From assembly GCA_038251315.1 (NCBI GenBank), contig JBBSBK010000062.1, positions 1 through 21,810 on the forward strand: a stretch of 21,810 nucleotides of DNA. Direction: 5' to 3'. Position 1 is the first letter of the stretch; each line of letters opens with the position of its first letter. The translations under genes were made by a program, and so were the position numbers. The stretch is from JBBKXP01 sp038251315. GTDB taxonomy: Bacteria > Pseudomonadota > Alphaproteobacteria > Rhodobacterales > Rhodobacteraceae. Under the pieces are notes generated by a model, which made no database searches, was not told the origin of the DNA, and saw nothing but the letters and a program-made list of their open reading frames with translations. Positions 1 to 7,503 of the stretch are shown piece by piece.

Positions 1-1869
1 CGGATTACGGCGGTGCAGACCGATCAGGGCGTGATTGCCTGCGATACGGTCGTCAACTGTGCCGGCCAATGGGCGCCGCAGGTGGGGGCGATGGCGGGGA
101 TCAACGTGCCGCTGCATCCGGTCAAGCATCAGTATGTGATTACCGAAGCGATTGCGGGTCTGTCGGCGGATGCGCCGACGTTGCGCGATCCGGATCGGCG
201 GACCTATTTCAAGGAAGAGGTCGGCGGGCTGGCGTTTGGCGGGTATGAACCGAATCCGCAACCGCTGCCGACCGGGCCGGTTGCGACGGACCAGCCGTTC
301 AAGCTGTTTGACGACGATTTCGATCATTTCGAGCAGCATATGGATCAGGCCATCGCGCGGATTCCGGCGCTCGAGACTGCGGGCGTCAAGCAGATGATCA
401 ATGGGGCCGAGAGTTTTACGCCGGATGGGAATTTCATCCTTGGGCCCGCGCCGGAGTGCGTGAACATGTTCGTCGGGGCGGGGTTCAATGCGTTCGGCAT
501 CGCGGCGGGCGGTGGGGCTGGCTGGGTGCTGGCCGAGTGGGCGATGACGGGCGAGGCGCCGCTGGATTTGTGGGCGGTCGATATCCGCCGGTTTTCGGCG
601 ATGCACCGCGACCCCGATTGGGTGCGTGACCGGACCTGCGAGGCCTATGGCAAGCATTACACGATTGGTTTTCCGCATGAGGAATATGCGTCGGGGCGGC
701 CCTTGATCATGTCGCCGCTATATGACCGACTGGCCGCGGAGGGCGCCGTGTTCGGGTCGAAACTGGGGTGGGAAAGGCCGAACTGGTTCGCGCCAAAGGG
801 TGTTGCGGCGCGGGATGAATACAGCATGGGGCGGCAGAACTGGTTTGCCCAGGTCGGGGCCGAACATGCGGCAGTGCGGGGTCATGCGGGGGTGTTCGAT
901 CAGTCGTCTTTTGCGAAATTCGAGGTGGCGGGGGCGGATGCGGCGGCGGCGCTGGACCGGATTTGCGCCAATGATGTGACCCGACCCGTGGGGCGGCTGA
1001 CCTATACGCAACTGTTGAATTCACGTGGCGGGATCGAGGCGGATCTGACGGTGGCGCGGCTGGCCGAGGATCGGTTCTATATCGTCACCGGCACCGGGTT
1101 TCGCACCCACGACGCGGCGTGGATTGCCGAGCATCTGACGGGTGATGCACGGTTGGTAGATGTGACGCAGGATTGGGGCGTGCTGTCGCTGATGGGGCCT
1201 GCGGCGCGGGAAATCTTAGGCCGTGTGACCGATGCGGATGTGACGAACGCGGGGTTTCCGTTTGGGCATCTGCGCGAGGTGACGATTGCCGATGCGACTG
1301 TGCGGGCGTTGCGGATTACGTATGTGGGTGAGCTGGGGTGGGAATTGCATGTGCCGATTGCCCGTTTGGGCGCGGTTTATGATGCGCTGATGGCTGCCGA
1401 TCCGGGGCTGCGTCCGGTCGGGTATCGGGCGATCGAATCGCTGCGGCTGGAAAAAGGGTATCGGGCGTGGTCGTCGGATATCACCCCGAACGACACGCCG
1501 ATCGAGGCGGGGTTGGGCTGGGCGGTCAAGCTGCGCAAGAATGCCGATTTCATTGGGCGCAAAGCGCTTGCAGATGCCGGGCCGCTGGCGAAACGGCTGG
1601 TCGGGTTCACACTGGATGACGCCGAGGCGGTGCTTGTCGGACGCGAGACGATTTTGCGCGATGGGGTGCAGGTGGGCTATCTGACGTCGGGTGGGTATGG
1701 GTATACGATTGGGAAATCAATCGGTTATGGGTATGTCAGGGGTGATGCGCTGGATGATGCAGCGCTCGAGGCGGGGCGTTGGGAACTGGTCGTGGCGAAT
1801 GAAGTATTTCCTGCGCAAATCGGCCTGCGCCCGTTCTATGACCCGGACAACCTCAAGGTGAAATCCTGA
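1..1869 (+). CDS. FAD-dependent dimethylglycine/sarcosine dehydrogenase family protein with GcvT domain (5' end outside window)
   Basis: Oxidative demethylase of the dimethylglycine/sarcosine dehydrogenase family, which oxidises N-methyl groups and passes the one-carbon unit to tetrahydrofolate. The reading frame is open from base 1, so the N-terminus with the FAD dinucleotide fold is missing; about 622 residues remain of a family usually near 800. Visible in order are the end of the DAO-type oxidoreductase domain (GAGFNAFGIAAGGGAGWVLA), a central FAO_M-like linker (FGSKLGWERPNWFAP), a GcvT folate-binding domain (SLMGPAAREIL, YVGELGWELHVP, GYRAIESLRLEKGYRAW) and a GcvT C-terminal barrel (VGYLTSGGYGYTIGKSIGYGYV). 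The exact substrate (dimethylglycine, sarcosine, or a longer N-methyl amino acid) cannot be told from this part. Its 3' end overlaps the convergent methyltransferase gene by 17 bases. Confidence 0.88.
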   Translation, partial: RITAVQTDQGVIACDTVVNCAGQWAPQVGAMAGINVPLHPVKHQYVITEAIAGLSADAPTLRDPDRRTYFKEEVGGLAFGGYEPNPQPLPTGPVATDQPFKLFDDDFDHFEQHMDQAIARIPALETAGVKQMINGAESFTPDGNFILGPAPECVNMFVGAGFNAFGIAAGGGAGWVLAEWAMTGEAPLDLWAVDIRRFSAMHRDPDWVRDRTCEAYGKHYTIGFPHEEYASGRPLIMSPLYDRLAAEGAVFGSKLGWERPNWFAPKGVAARDEYSMGRQNWFAQVGAEHAAVRGHAGVFDQSSFAKFEVAGADAAAALDRICANDVTRPVGRLTYTQLLNSRGGIEADLTVARLAEDRFYIVTGTGFRTHDAAWIAEHLTGDARLVDVTQDWGVLSLMGPAAREILGRVTDADVTNAGFPFGHLREVTIADATVRALRITYVGELGWELHVPIARLGAVYDALMAADPGLRPVGYRAIESLRLEKGYRAWSSDITPNDTPIEAGLGWAVKLRKNADFIGRKALADAGPLAKRLVGFTLDDAEAVLVGRETILRDGVQVGYLTSGGYGYTIGKSIGYGYVRGDALDDAALEAGRWELVVANEVFPAQIGLRPFYDPDNLKVKS

Positions 1870-2485
1870 GGACGAGGCCGATGCTGGGCACGGTGCCTGC
1901 CTCGCCCGGCATCGACACGTAGGGGGCGGTCTGTTCGACGAGTGTGACCGTGCCGTCAGCCACCAACCCGCCGACATGCGCCGCAAACCCAGTGTCCCAG
2001 ATCGTCGTCTTGACCGTCAGCACGACGACCCCACCACTGGCACAGATGCGCAGCAGTTCCTCCAGCCCTTCGGCACCGACATGGCCGGTGGTGAATACGC
2101 CTGCCGAGATGACGCCGGCAAAATGACCGTCGGGGAACGGCAAGGGGCCACCCAGCGCGAGGTTGTGCAGGGCTGTATAGACGCCCTTGGTTCGAGCGAC
2201 GTCGAGCATGCCGTTGGAGATGTCCAAGCCTTCGACCGTGGGATACCCCATGATCCCCAGCCATTCGCCAATCAGCCCGGTGCCGGCCCCGGCGTCCAGC
2301 AAAGGCGCGGCGTCGCGTGGCAGATAGCGGGTCAATAACGCGAGACAGATCGACGGGTGCCGGTAGCCCGCGACGGCCATTTCGGCGTCGTAGGTTTGCG
2401 ACCACTTGTCGTAGAGCGCGGCGACCTCGGTCGTGTCTTTGGCGTCGTAAACCGCGCCCAGATGGCCGTCGTGTGTGCTGTTCAT
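1853..2485 (-). CDS. Class I SAM-dependent methyltransferase, METTL27 (WBSCR27)-like
   Basis: Predicted cytoplasmic methyltransferase of 210 residues that uses S-adenosylmethionine on an unknown acceptor. The N-terminal segment VAALYDKWSQTYDAEM is typical of METTL27-like proteins. Motif I LLDAGAGTG (about residues 62-70) is followed by EGLDISNGMLDVA, which holds the acidic ribose-binding residue, and then by ISAGVFTTGHV and GGVVVLTVK for motifs IV/V. I chose the ATG at 2485 because a GGGGAT Shine-Dalgarno-like stretch lies about 5 bases upstream on the minus strand and the homologous region begins just after it. An in-frame ATG at 2518 is possible but lacks a good ribosome binding site. The gene is divergent from the choline-kinase-like gene (67-bp spacer). 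The acceptor could be a small molecule or a protein; nothing visible decides it. Confidence 0.85.
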   Translation of the reverse strand: MNSTHDGHLGAVYDAKDTTEVAALYDKWSQTYDAEMAVAGYRHPSICLALLTRYLPRDAAPLLDAGAGTGLIGEWLGIMGYPTVEGLDISNGMLDVARTKGVYTALHNLALGGPLPFPDGHFAGVISAGVFTTGHVGAEGLEELLRICASGGVVVLTVKTTIWDTGFAAHVGGLVADGTVTLVEQTAPYVSMPGEAGTVPSIGLVLRISP

Positions 2486-2552
2486 GTCGATCCCCGTTTG
2501 CGCGAAAGTTGTCGCCATACTAGCCTGACGGAACAAAGGGTACAGGTGGCTG

Positions 2553-3452
2553 ATGGATGATGCAACGCAAGCGATGGCGCGGATTCCGGCGCTGGCCGGA
2601 TATGCCGGGCCGTTGGAGCGGATGGGCGGGCTGACCAATACGGTGTTTCGCGCGGGCGATCACGTGTTGCGCCTGCCGGGGGCTGGAACGGCGGAGTATA
2701 TCGACCGGGGCAACGAGGCGCAGGCAGCTAGAGAGGCGGCAAAGGCGGGGGTCAGTCCGGAAGTGGTTCATGTCGATGCCGCCAGCGGCGTGATGGTGAC
2801 GCGGTTCATTCCCGGCGCGGTGACGATGACCCCGGATGGGTTTCGCGATAGTGCAGAGAGCGTGGTGCGGGCGGGGCTGGCGCTGCGTCAGTTGCATCAG
2901 TCCGGCGCGGTGTTTCCGGCGCGGTTCGAACTGTTCGCGATGATCGACGAGTATCTGGGGATTCTGGCGACCAAGGATGTGGCCTTGCCGGATGGCTACC
3001 ATGATGTTGTGCGCGAGGCCGACAGCGTTCGCGCAGCACTTGCCGCTCATCCCCTGCCGCTGGTTGCCTGTCATTGCGACCCGCTGTGTGAAAACTTCCT
3101 CGATACCGGCGACGTCATGTGGATCGTCGATTGGGAATATGCGGGGATGAACGATCCGATGTGGGATCTGGGCGATCTGTCGGTCGAGGGCGGGTTTGAT
3201 CCTGCGCAGGATGCGACGCTGATGCAGGCTTATTTCGACGGACCGGCCCCGGCGCATGACGCCGCCCGGATGGTGATCTACAAGGCGATGTGCGATCTGC
3301 TCTGGACGCTTTGGGGCCTGATCCAACTGGCCAATGGCAACCCGGCGGATGATTTTCGCGCCTATGCCGATGGACGTTTTGCCCGTTGCAAGGCACTGAT
3401 GGGAACGGCGCAATTCCAAGGACATATCGCGCGGATTGCGACGGTGCCATGA
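2553..3452 (+). CDS. Choline/ethanolamine kinase-like (LicA/APH fold) phosphotransferase
   Basis: Protein-kinase-like small-molecule phosphotransferase of 299 residues. A glycine-rich start GGLTNTVFRAG (about 25-35) is followed by the nucleotide-binding strand VLRLPG. The catalytic loop HCDPLCENFL (about 174-183) holds the H-x-D...N pattern, and the metal-binding segment IVDWEYAGMNDPMWDLGDLS (about 191-210) is characteristic of choline kinase/LicA-type enzymes rather than antibiotic phosphotransferases. The likely reaction is ATP-dependent phosphorylation of choline, ethanolamine or a similar amino alcohol; the substrate is not proven. AGGTGG lies 6 bases before the ATG at 2553; a second in-frame ATG lies 24 bases on. 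It precedes the ABC operon by 156 bases on the same strand and could share its theme or simply be a neighbour. Confidence 0.82.
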   Translation: MDDATQAMARIPALAGYAGPLERMGGLTNTVFRAGDHVLRLPGAGTAEYIDRGNEAQAAREAAKAGVSPEVVHVDAASGVMVTRFIPGAVTMTPDGFRDSAESVVRAGLALRQLHQSGAVFPARFELFAMIDEYLGILATKDVALPDGYHDVVREADSVRAALAAHPLPLVACHCDPLCENFLDTGDVMWIVDWEYAGMNDPMWDLGDLSVEGGFDPAQDATLMQAYFDGPAPAHDAARMVIYKAMCDLLWTLWGLIQLANGNPADDFRAYADGRFARCKALMGTAQFQGHIARIATVP

Positions 3453-3579
3453 CAGGGCCGTCAAGGTTTTGCGACAGGTAAGATATTGCCTGAATGGCAC
3501 GCGCCGCCTGCGGAAAATGCTTGCCAAAGGGCGCAATACCGCCGCTAATCCCGGCGTCGCGGGGTTTGGAATTGGCCGA

Positions 3580-3604
3580 CCCCGGCAAAGACACTTATCC
3601 GGGG
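3580..3604 (+). promoter_or_regulatory. Possible RBS-occluding hairpin before the ABC binding-protein gene
   Basis: The arm CCCCGG at 3580-3585 is complementary to CCGGGG at 3599-3604, with a 13-base loop. The 3' arm includes most of the GGGGG Shine-Dalgarno stretch (3601-3605), which sits 3 bases before the ATG at 3609. Folding would hide the ribosome binding site. The stem is only six GC pairs, so chance occurrence in GC-rich DNA is possible. The rest of the 3453-3608 gap shows no strong promoter to my eye. Confidence 0.35.
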
Positions 3605-3608
3605 GATA

Positions 3609-4718
3609 ATGACGATGAAGACGACCGTGAAAATTTCGACAATGGCCAGCATGCTGGCGATCGTCGCGGCGCAGACCAGCGCCCAATCAATGGACGAACT
3701 GGTGGCTGCTGCCACCGCCGAAGGGATGTTGACCACCATCGCCCTGCCGCACGACTGGTGTGGTTATGGCGAAGTCATCGCAGGCTTCAAGGCCATGTAT
3801 CCGGGGATCGAGGTGAACGAGCTGAACCCCGATGCCGGGTCTGCAGACGAGCTTGAGGCGATCCGCGCCAACAAGGACAACACCGGCCCGCAGGCCCCCG
3901 ATGTGATCGACGTGGGACTCGCGTTCGGCCCTTCGGCGATGGAAGAAGGGCTGTTGCAGCCCTACAAAGTGTCCACATGGGACAGCATTCCCGACAGCGC
4001 CAAGGATGCCGACGGCAACTGGTATGGCGACTATTACGGGGTGATGTCGTTCGTGGTGAACACCGATCTGGTCGATACCGTGCCGACCTCGTTCGCTGAT
4101 CTCATGAACCCGGAATATGCGGGTCAGGTCGCACTGGCCGGCGATCCGCGTGCGTCCAACCAGGCGATCCTGGCGGTGATGGCGGCGGGCATGTCGACGG
4201 GTGCCGAACCGGGGGCCGATGCGGCTGCCGCCGGTCTGAAATACTTTGCCGACCTGAACGCCGCAGGCAATTTCGTGCCTGTCATCGGCAAGGCGGGCAC
4301 CTTGGCACAAGGCACCACGCCGATCATCATCAAGTGGGACTATAACGCGCTGGCCGATGCCGACACCCTTGCCGGGAACCCCCCGGTCGAAGTGGTCGTG
4401 CCGTCTGATGGCGTGTTGGCCGGGGTCTATGTTCAGGCGATCAGCGCCTATGCACCGCACCCGAATGCCGCCAAGCTGTGGATGGAATATCTGTATTCGG
4501 ACGAAGGCCAACTGGGCTGGCTCGCCGGTTACTGCCACCCGATCCGGTTCAACGACATGGCTGAACGCGGTGTCATCCCGCAGGATCTGATGGATGCGTT
4601 GCCCCCGGCCGAGGGATACGCCGCCGCCGTGTTCCCCACGCTGGACCAAGTGAACGCCAACAAAGAGGCCGTTGTGGCCGGTTGGGACACTGTCGTCGGC
4701 GCCAACGTCGTCGAGTAA
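3609..4718 (+). CDS. ABC transporter periplasmic substrate-binding protein (PotD/AfuA-like)
   Basis: Exported solute receptor, 369 residues, first gene of a four-gene importer. A short Lys-containing start (MTMKTTVK) and a hydrophobic stretch form a Sec signal peptide ending near AQTSAQS (about residues 21-27). The mature part has the form of the spermidine/Fe3+/2-aminoethylphosphonate binding family: IALPHDWCGYGEVI, a long cluster two-lobe fold, DVIDVGLAFGPSA, YGVMSFVVNTDLV, and the hinge segment TTPIIIKWDYNALA. There are exactly two cysteines, C51 and C309, which could pair in the periplasm. The ligand is not readable. The facing catabolic operon (GlpA-like dehydrogenase, FGGY kinase) suggests a polyol or polyol phosphate. 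The ATG at 3615 is an alternative start two codons in. Confidence 0.9.
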   Translation: MTMKTTVKISTMASMLAIVAAQTSAQSMDELVAAATAEGMLTTIALPHDWCGYGEVIAGFKAMYPGIEVNELNPDAGSADELEAIRANKDNTGPQAPDVIDVGLAFGPSAMEEGLLQPYKVSTWDSIPDSAKDADGNWYGDYYGVMSFVVNTDLVDTVPTSFADLMNPEYAGQVALAGDPRASNQAILAVMAAGMSTGAEPGADAAAAGLKYFADLNAAGNFVPVIGKAGTLAQGTTPIIIKWDYNALADADTLAGNPPVEVVVPSDGVLAGVYVQAISAYAPHPNAAKLWMEYLYSDEGQLGWLAGYCHPIRFNDMAERGVIPQDLMDALPPAEGYAAAVFPTLDQVNANKEAVVAGWDTVVGANVVE

Positions 4719-4734
4719 GTTTGACTGCAATACT

Positions 4735-4762
4735 GGCGGCCCCGGCGCAGGCTGGGGCCGCC
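4735..4762 (+). repeat. Intergenic stem-loop between binding-protein and permease genes
   Basis: A perfect 9-bp inverted repeat, GGCGGCCCC at 4735-4743 and GGGGCCGCC at 4754-4762, encloses a 10-base loop. No T-tract follows, so it is unlikely to be a full terminator. Stem-loops in this position of ABC operons commonly stabilise the upstream message or partly terminate, giving more binding protein than membrane protein. That role here is inferred. Confidence 0.6.
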
Positions 4763-4805
4763 CCATGAACGCACCGCCAAAGGTGCGGCGGGAAACGGGG
4801 AACCT

Positions 4806-5666
4806 ATGTCGGCAACGCGCAGACAACTGCCGCTGAAATGGCTGGGCATGCTGCCGTTCTTTACGTTCGCGTTTCTGTTCCTGATCCTGCCCACCCTTTA
4901 CATCGTCGTCGGCGCGTTTCGCACCCCTGCGGGGGCGTTCACGTTCGACAACATCATCGGTCTGAACACCCCGTCGATCCGCAATGCCTATTGGATTTCG
5001 ATCAAGGTCAGTTTCTTTTCGGCCAGCCTGGGCTGTCTGATCGGGTTCGCGATGGCTGCGGCCATCAGTTTCGGCGGTTTGCCGCGCGGGGTGCGCAACC
5101 CGTTGCTGACCTTCAGCGGCGTGGCGTCGAATTTCGCGGGTGTGCCGCTGGCCTTTGCCTTTATCGCCACGATCGGGCCGGCGGGTCTGATTACCCTGTG
5201 GCTGAAAACCCAGTTCGGCATCAATCTGCGCGCCTATGGCTGGAACCTGCTGTCGAGCTGGGGCCTGATCGTCACCTATCTGTTCTTTCAGATCCCGCTG
5301 ATGATCCTCATCATCACGCCCGCGCTGGACGGGATGAAAAAGGAATGGCGCGAGGCAGCGGCGATCTTGGGCGCGACAGGTCGCCAATACTGGCTGATGG
5401 TCGGGCTGCCGATCCTGTTTCCGTCGATCCTCGGCACCCTTGCCCTGTTGTTCGCCAATGCGTTCGGGGCCGTGGCCACCGCCATTGCGCTGACCGGCCC
5501 GTCGCTGAACATCGCGCCGATCCTGCTTTATGCGCAGATCAGGGGCGATGTGCTGGGCTCGCCGAACCTTGGTTATGCGCTGGCCTTCGGGATGATCGTC
5601 ATAACGGGCATTGCCAACGCCATCTACATCACGCTGCGGGCGCGGTCCGAACGGTGGCTGAAATGA
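4806..5666 (+). CDS. ABC transporter inner-membrane permease (PotB-like)
   Basis: Integral membrane subunit of 286 residues. After a short basic N-terminus, a long hydrophobic segment (about 12-36) begins the usual set of about six helices. The cytoplasmic EAA loop that docks the ATPase is clear: EWREAAAILGATGRQYWLMV (about 180-199), followed by LP. GGGGA lies 4 bases before the ATG. The stop overlaps the next permease start as ATGA (5663-5666), showing translational coupling. It forms a heterodimer channel with the product of the following gene. The substrate is unknown. Confidence 0.9.
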   Translation: MSATRRQLPLKWLGMLPFFTFAFLFLILPTLYIVVGAFRTPAGAFTFDNIIGLNTPSIRNAYWISIKVSFFSASLGCLIGFAMAAAISFGGLPRGVRNPLLTFSGVASNFAGVPLAFAFIATIGPAGLITLWLKTQFGINLRAYGWNLLSSWGLIVTYLFFQIPLMILIITPALDGMKKEWREAAAILGATGRQYWLMVGLPILFPSILGTLALLFANAFGAVATAIALTGPSLNIAPILLYAQIRGDVLGSPNLGYALAFGMIVITGIANAIYITLRARSERWLK

Positions 5667-6445
5667 ACCGGATCATGGCCTATATCGCGCTGTTCTTTGG
5701 CGTCATGTATTTCCTGCTGCCGCTGATCGGCACGGTCGAATTTTCGTTGTCGATGCGGCGGGGCGTTTATTCGCTGGATGCTTACCGCGTGGTTCTGGCC
5801 GATCCCATGTTTCAGCAGACGTTCGGATTTTCGGTGATCATGGCACTATTCACCATCGTGTTCGGCGTGCTGCTAGTGGTGCCGACGGCCTATTGGGTCC
5901 GCCTCAAGGTGCCGGGCCTGCGCCCTTATGTTGAATTCATCACGCTGCTGCCGCTGGTCATTCCGGCCATCGTGATCGTGTTTGGCTATATCAGGCTCTA
6001 TAATACGTCGTCGTTCCTGCCAATGACGGGCACGGCGTTCCGCACCAATATCCTGCTGATGTTTGGTTATGCGACGCTTGCCCTGCCCTATATGTACCGC
6101 GCCGTTGATACCGGACTGCGCACCATCGACGTCGGCACCCTTACCGAGGCGGCGCAGTCGCTGGGCGCAAGCTGGTTCACCATCATGACGCGGGTGATCC
6201 TGCCCAACGTGCTGGCGGCAGTGCTGTCGGGGGCGTTTCTGACGTTCGCGATCGTCATCGGTGAATTCACGATGGCGGCGCTGCTGGATCGCCCCGCCTT
6301 CGGCCCCTACATGCAATTGCTGGGCGCCAACCGGGCCTACGAGCCTGCCGCGCTGGCCGTCATTGCTTTTGCGATTACATGGGCCTGCATGGGTCTGATT
6401 CAACTCGTCACCCGATTTTCCAAACACGCACAGGCGGCACGCTGA
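5663..6445 (+). CDS. ABC transporter inner-membrane permease (PotC-like)
   Basis: Second channel subunit, 260 residues. The start is the ATG of an ATGA overlap with the first permease; no earlier start in this frame makes sense because the upstream part of the frame is the shadow of the first permease. The first helix (YIALFFGVMYFLLPLIGTV) starts within ten residues of the N-terminus. The EAA loop is LTEAAQSLGASWFTIMTRV followed by ILP, roughly two-thirds along, and the C-terminal helices end in a short basic tail. Its stop shares one base with the ATPase start (TGATG at 6443-6447), so all three cytoplasm-facing subunits are coupled in translation. Confidence 0.9.
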   Translation: MNRIMAYIALFFGVMYFLLPLIGTVEFSLSMRRGVYSLDAYRVVLADPMFQQTFGFSVIMALFTIVFGVLLVVPTAYWVRLKVPGLRPYVEFITLLPLVIPAIVIVFGYIRLYNTSSFLPMTGTAFRTNILLMFGYATLALPYMYRAVDTGLRTIDVGTLTEAAQSLGASWFTIMTRVILPNVLAAVLSGAFLTFAIVIGEFTMAALLDRPAFGPYMQLLGANRAYEPAALAVIAFAITWACMGLIQLVTRFSKHAQAAR

Positions 6446-7503
6446 TGGCTTTTCTTGAGATTTCCAATCTGGAAAAGTTTTATGGCCCGACGCAGGTCGT
6501 GCGGGATTTCAGTCTGGACGTGGAAAAGGGCGAGTTCATCTCGTTCCTTGGTCCGTCGGGCTGTGGCAAGACGACGACCCTGCGCATGGTTGCCGGATTT
6601 GAAACCCCGACCAAGGGCAGTATCCGTATCGATGGCAAGGATGTCGTCAACGTCCGTCCGAATGCCCGCAACATCGGGATGGTGTTTCAGAGCTATGCGC
6701 TGTTTCCGAACCTGACCGTGGCGCAGAACGTCGGTTTCGGGTTGCGCGTGGCGGGTGTCGCCAAGGCAGAGATCGCGTCCCGGGTGGCCGAAATGCTGGA
6801 CCTGATCGGGTTGGCGGACCTTGGCGGACGGTATCCTTTTCAGTTGTCGGGTGGGCAGCAACAGCGGGTGGCTTTGGCCCGTGCCCTTGCGCCCCGTCCG
6901 CAGGTGTTGTTGCTGGATGAACCGCTGTCGGCGCTGGATGCGCAGATTCGCGTCAACCTGCGCACCGAAATCCGCGCCATTCAGCGACGGTTGGGGATCA
7001 CGACGATCTATGTCACCCACGATCAGGAAGAGGCGCTGTCGATGTCTGACCGCGTCGTGGTCATGCACAAGGGGGCGGCGGATCAGGTCGGGTCGCCGGT
7101 GGCAATCTACAACCGGCCAGCAACGCGGTTCGTGGCCTCGTTCGTGGGGACGCTGAACCAGATTGAGGGCGTGGTCGTGGACCCGCACAATGGTATTGTT
7201 ACCGTTGCGGGCGCCTCATTCACGTTGGCGGAGTCGATCAAGGCGGCAACGGGCGCGACGGTCATGCTGGCGTTCCGCCCCGAGGTGCTGCGGTTGGGTC
7301 AGCCCGGGCCGGGCGACGTAACGCTCGCGGGCAAGATTGCCGAGGTACATTTTCTGGGTCCGGTGGTGCGCGTCAAGGTCGCCGTCGGTGACGCACTGTT
7401 ATCGCTGGATACGCAGAACCGCGCGGCGGTGGCGCTGCCTGTGGTGGGCGAGGATGTGTCGGTTTCGGTGGCGACCGGGGATATTATCGTTCTGGCCGAC
7501 TGA
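6445..7503 (+). CDS. ABC transporter ATP-binding protein (PotA/UgpC-like)
   Basis: Cytoplasmic ATPase of the importer, 352 residues, the usual length for the family with a C-terminal TOBE regulatory domain. All nucleotide-binding motifs are intact: Walker A GPSGCGKT (36-43), Q-loop FQSYALFP (Q82), signature LSGGQQQRVALARAL (from 134), Walker B VLLLDEP (154-160), D-loop SALD and switch His in THDQEEA (H192). Residues from about 240 onward match the TOBE region seen in polyamine, sugar and glycerol-phosphate importers. The gene ends convergently with the FGGY kinase gene, overlapping its 3' end by 20 bases. Confidence 0.93.
   Translation: MAFLEISNLEKFYGPTQVVRDFSLDVEKGEFISFLGPSGCGKTTTLRMVAGFETPTKGSIRIDGKDVVNVRPNARNIGMVFQSYALFPNLTVAQNVGFGLRVAGVAKAEIASRVAEMLDLIGLADLGGRYPFQLSGGQQQRVALARALAPRPQVLLLDEPLSALDAQIRVNLRTEIRAIQRRLGITTIYVTHDQEEALSMSDRVVVMHKGAADQVGSPVAIYNRPATRFVASFVGTLNQIEGVVVDPHNGIVTVAGASFTLAESIKAATGATVMLAFRPEVLRLGQPGPGDVTLAGKIAEVHFLGPVVRVKVAVGDALLSLDTQNRAAVALPVVGEDVSVSVATGDIIVLAD

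Noticed and set aside
2520..3686. Open frame antisense to the choline-kinase-like gene
   Set aside because: It spans the kinase gene and the start of the ABC operon, with no plausible start signal or domain.
4735..4762. Intrinsic terminator inside the ABC operon
   Set aside because: The stem is strong but no T-tract follows, so a stabilising or partial-stop hairpin is the safer reading.
3687..5387. Open frame of about 560 codons antisense to the ABC receptor and permease genes
   Set aside because: It crosses two clear genes and an intergenic hairpin, has biased low-complexity composition and no family signature.
3609..7503. Assignment of the ABC operon as a spermidine/putrescine importer (potABCD)
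   Set aside because: Only family-level likeness; the neighbouring catabolic genes are for polyol-type substrates, and receptor subgroup cannot be settled by eye.
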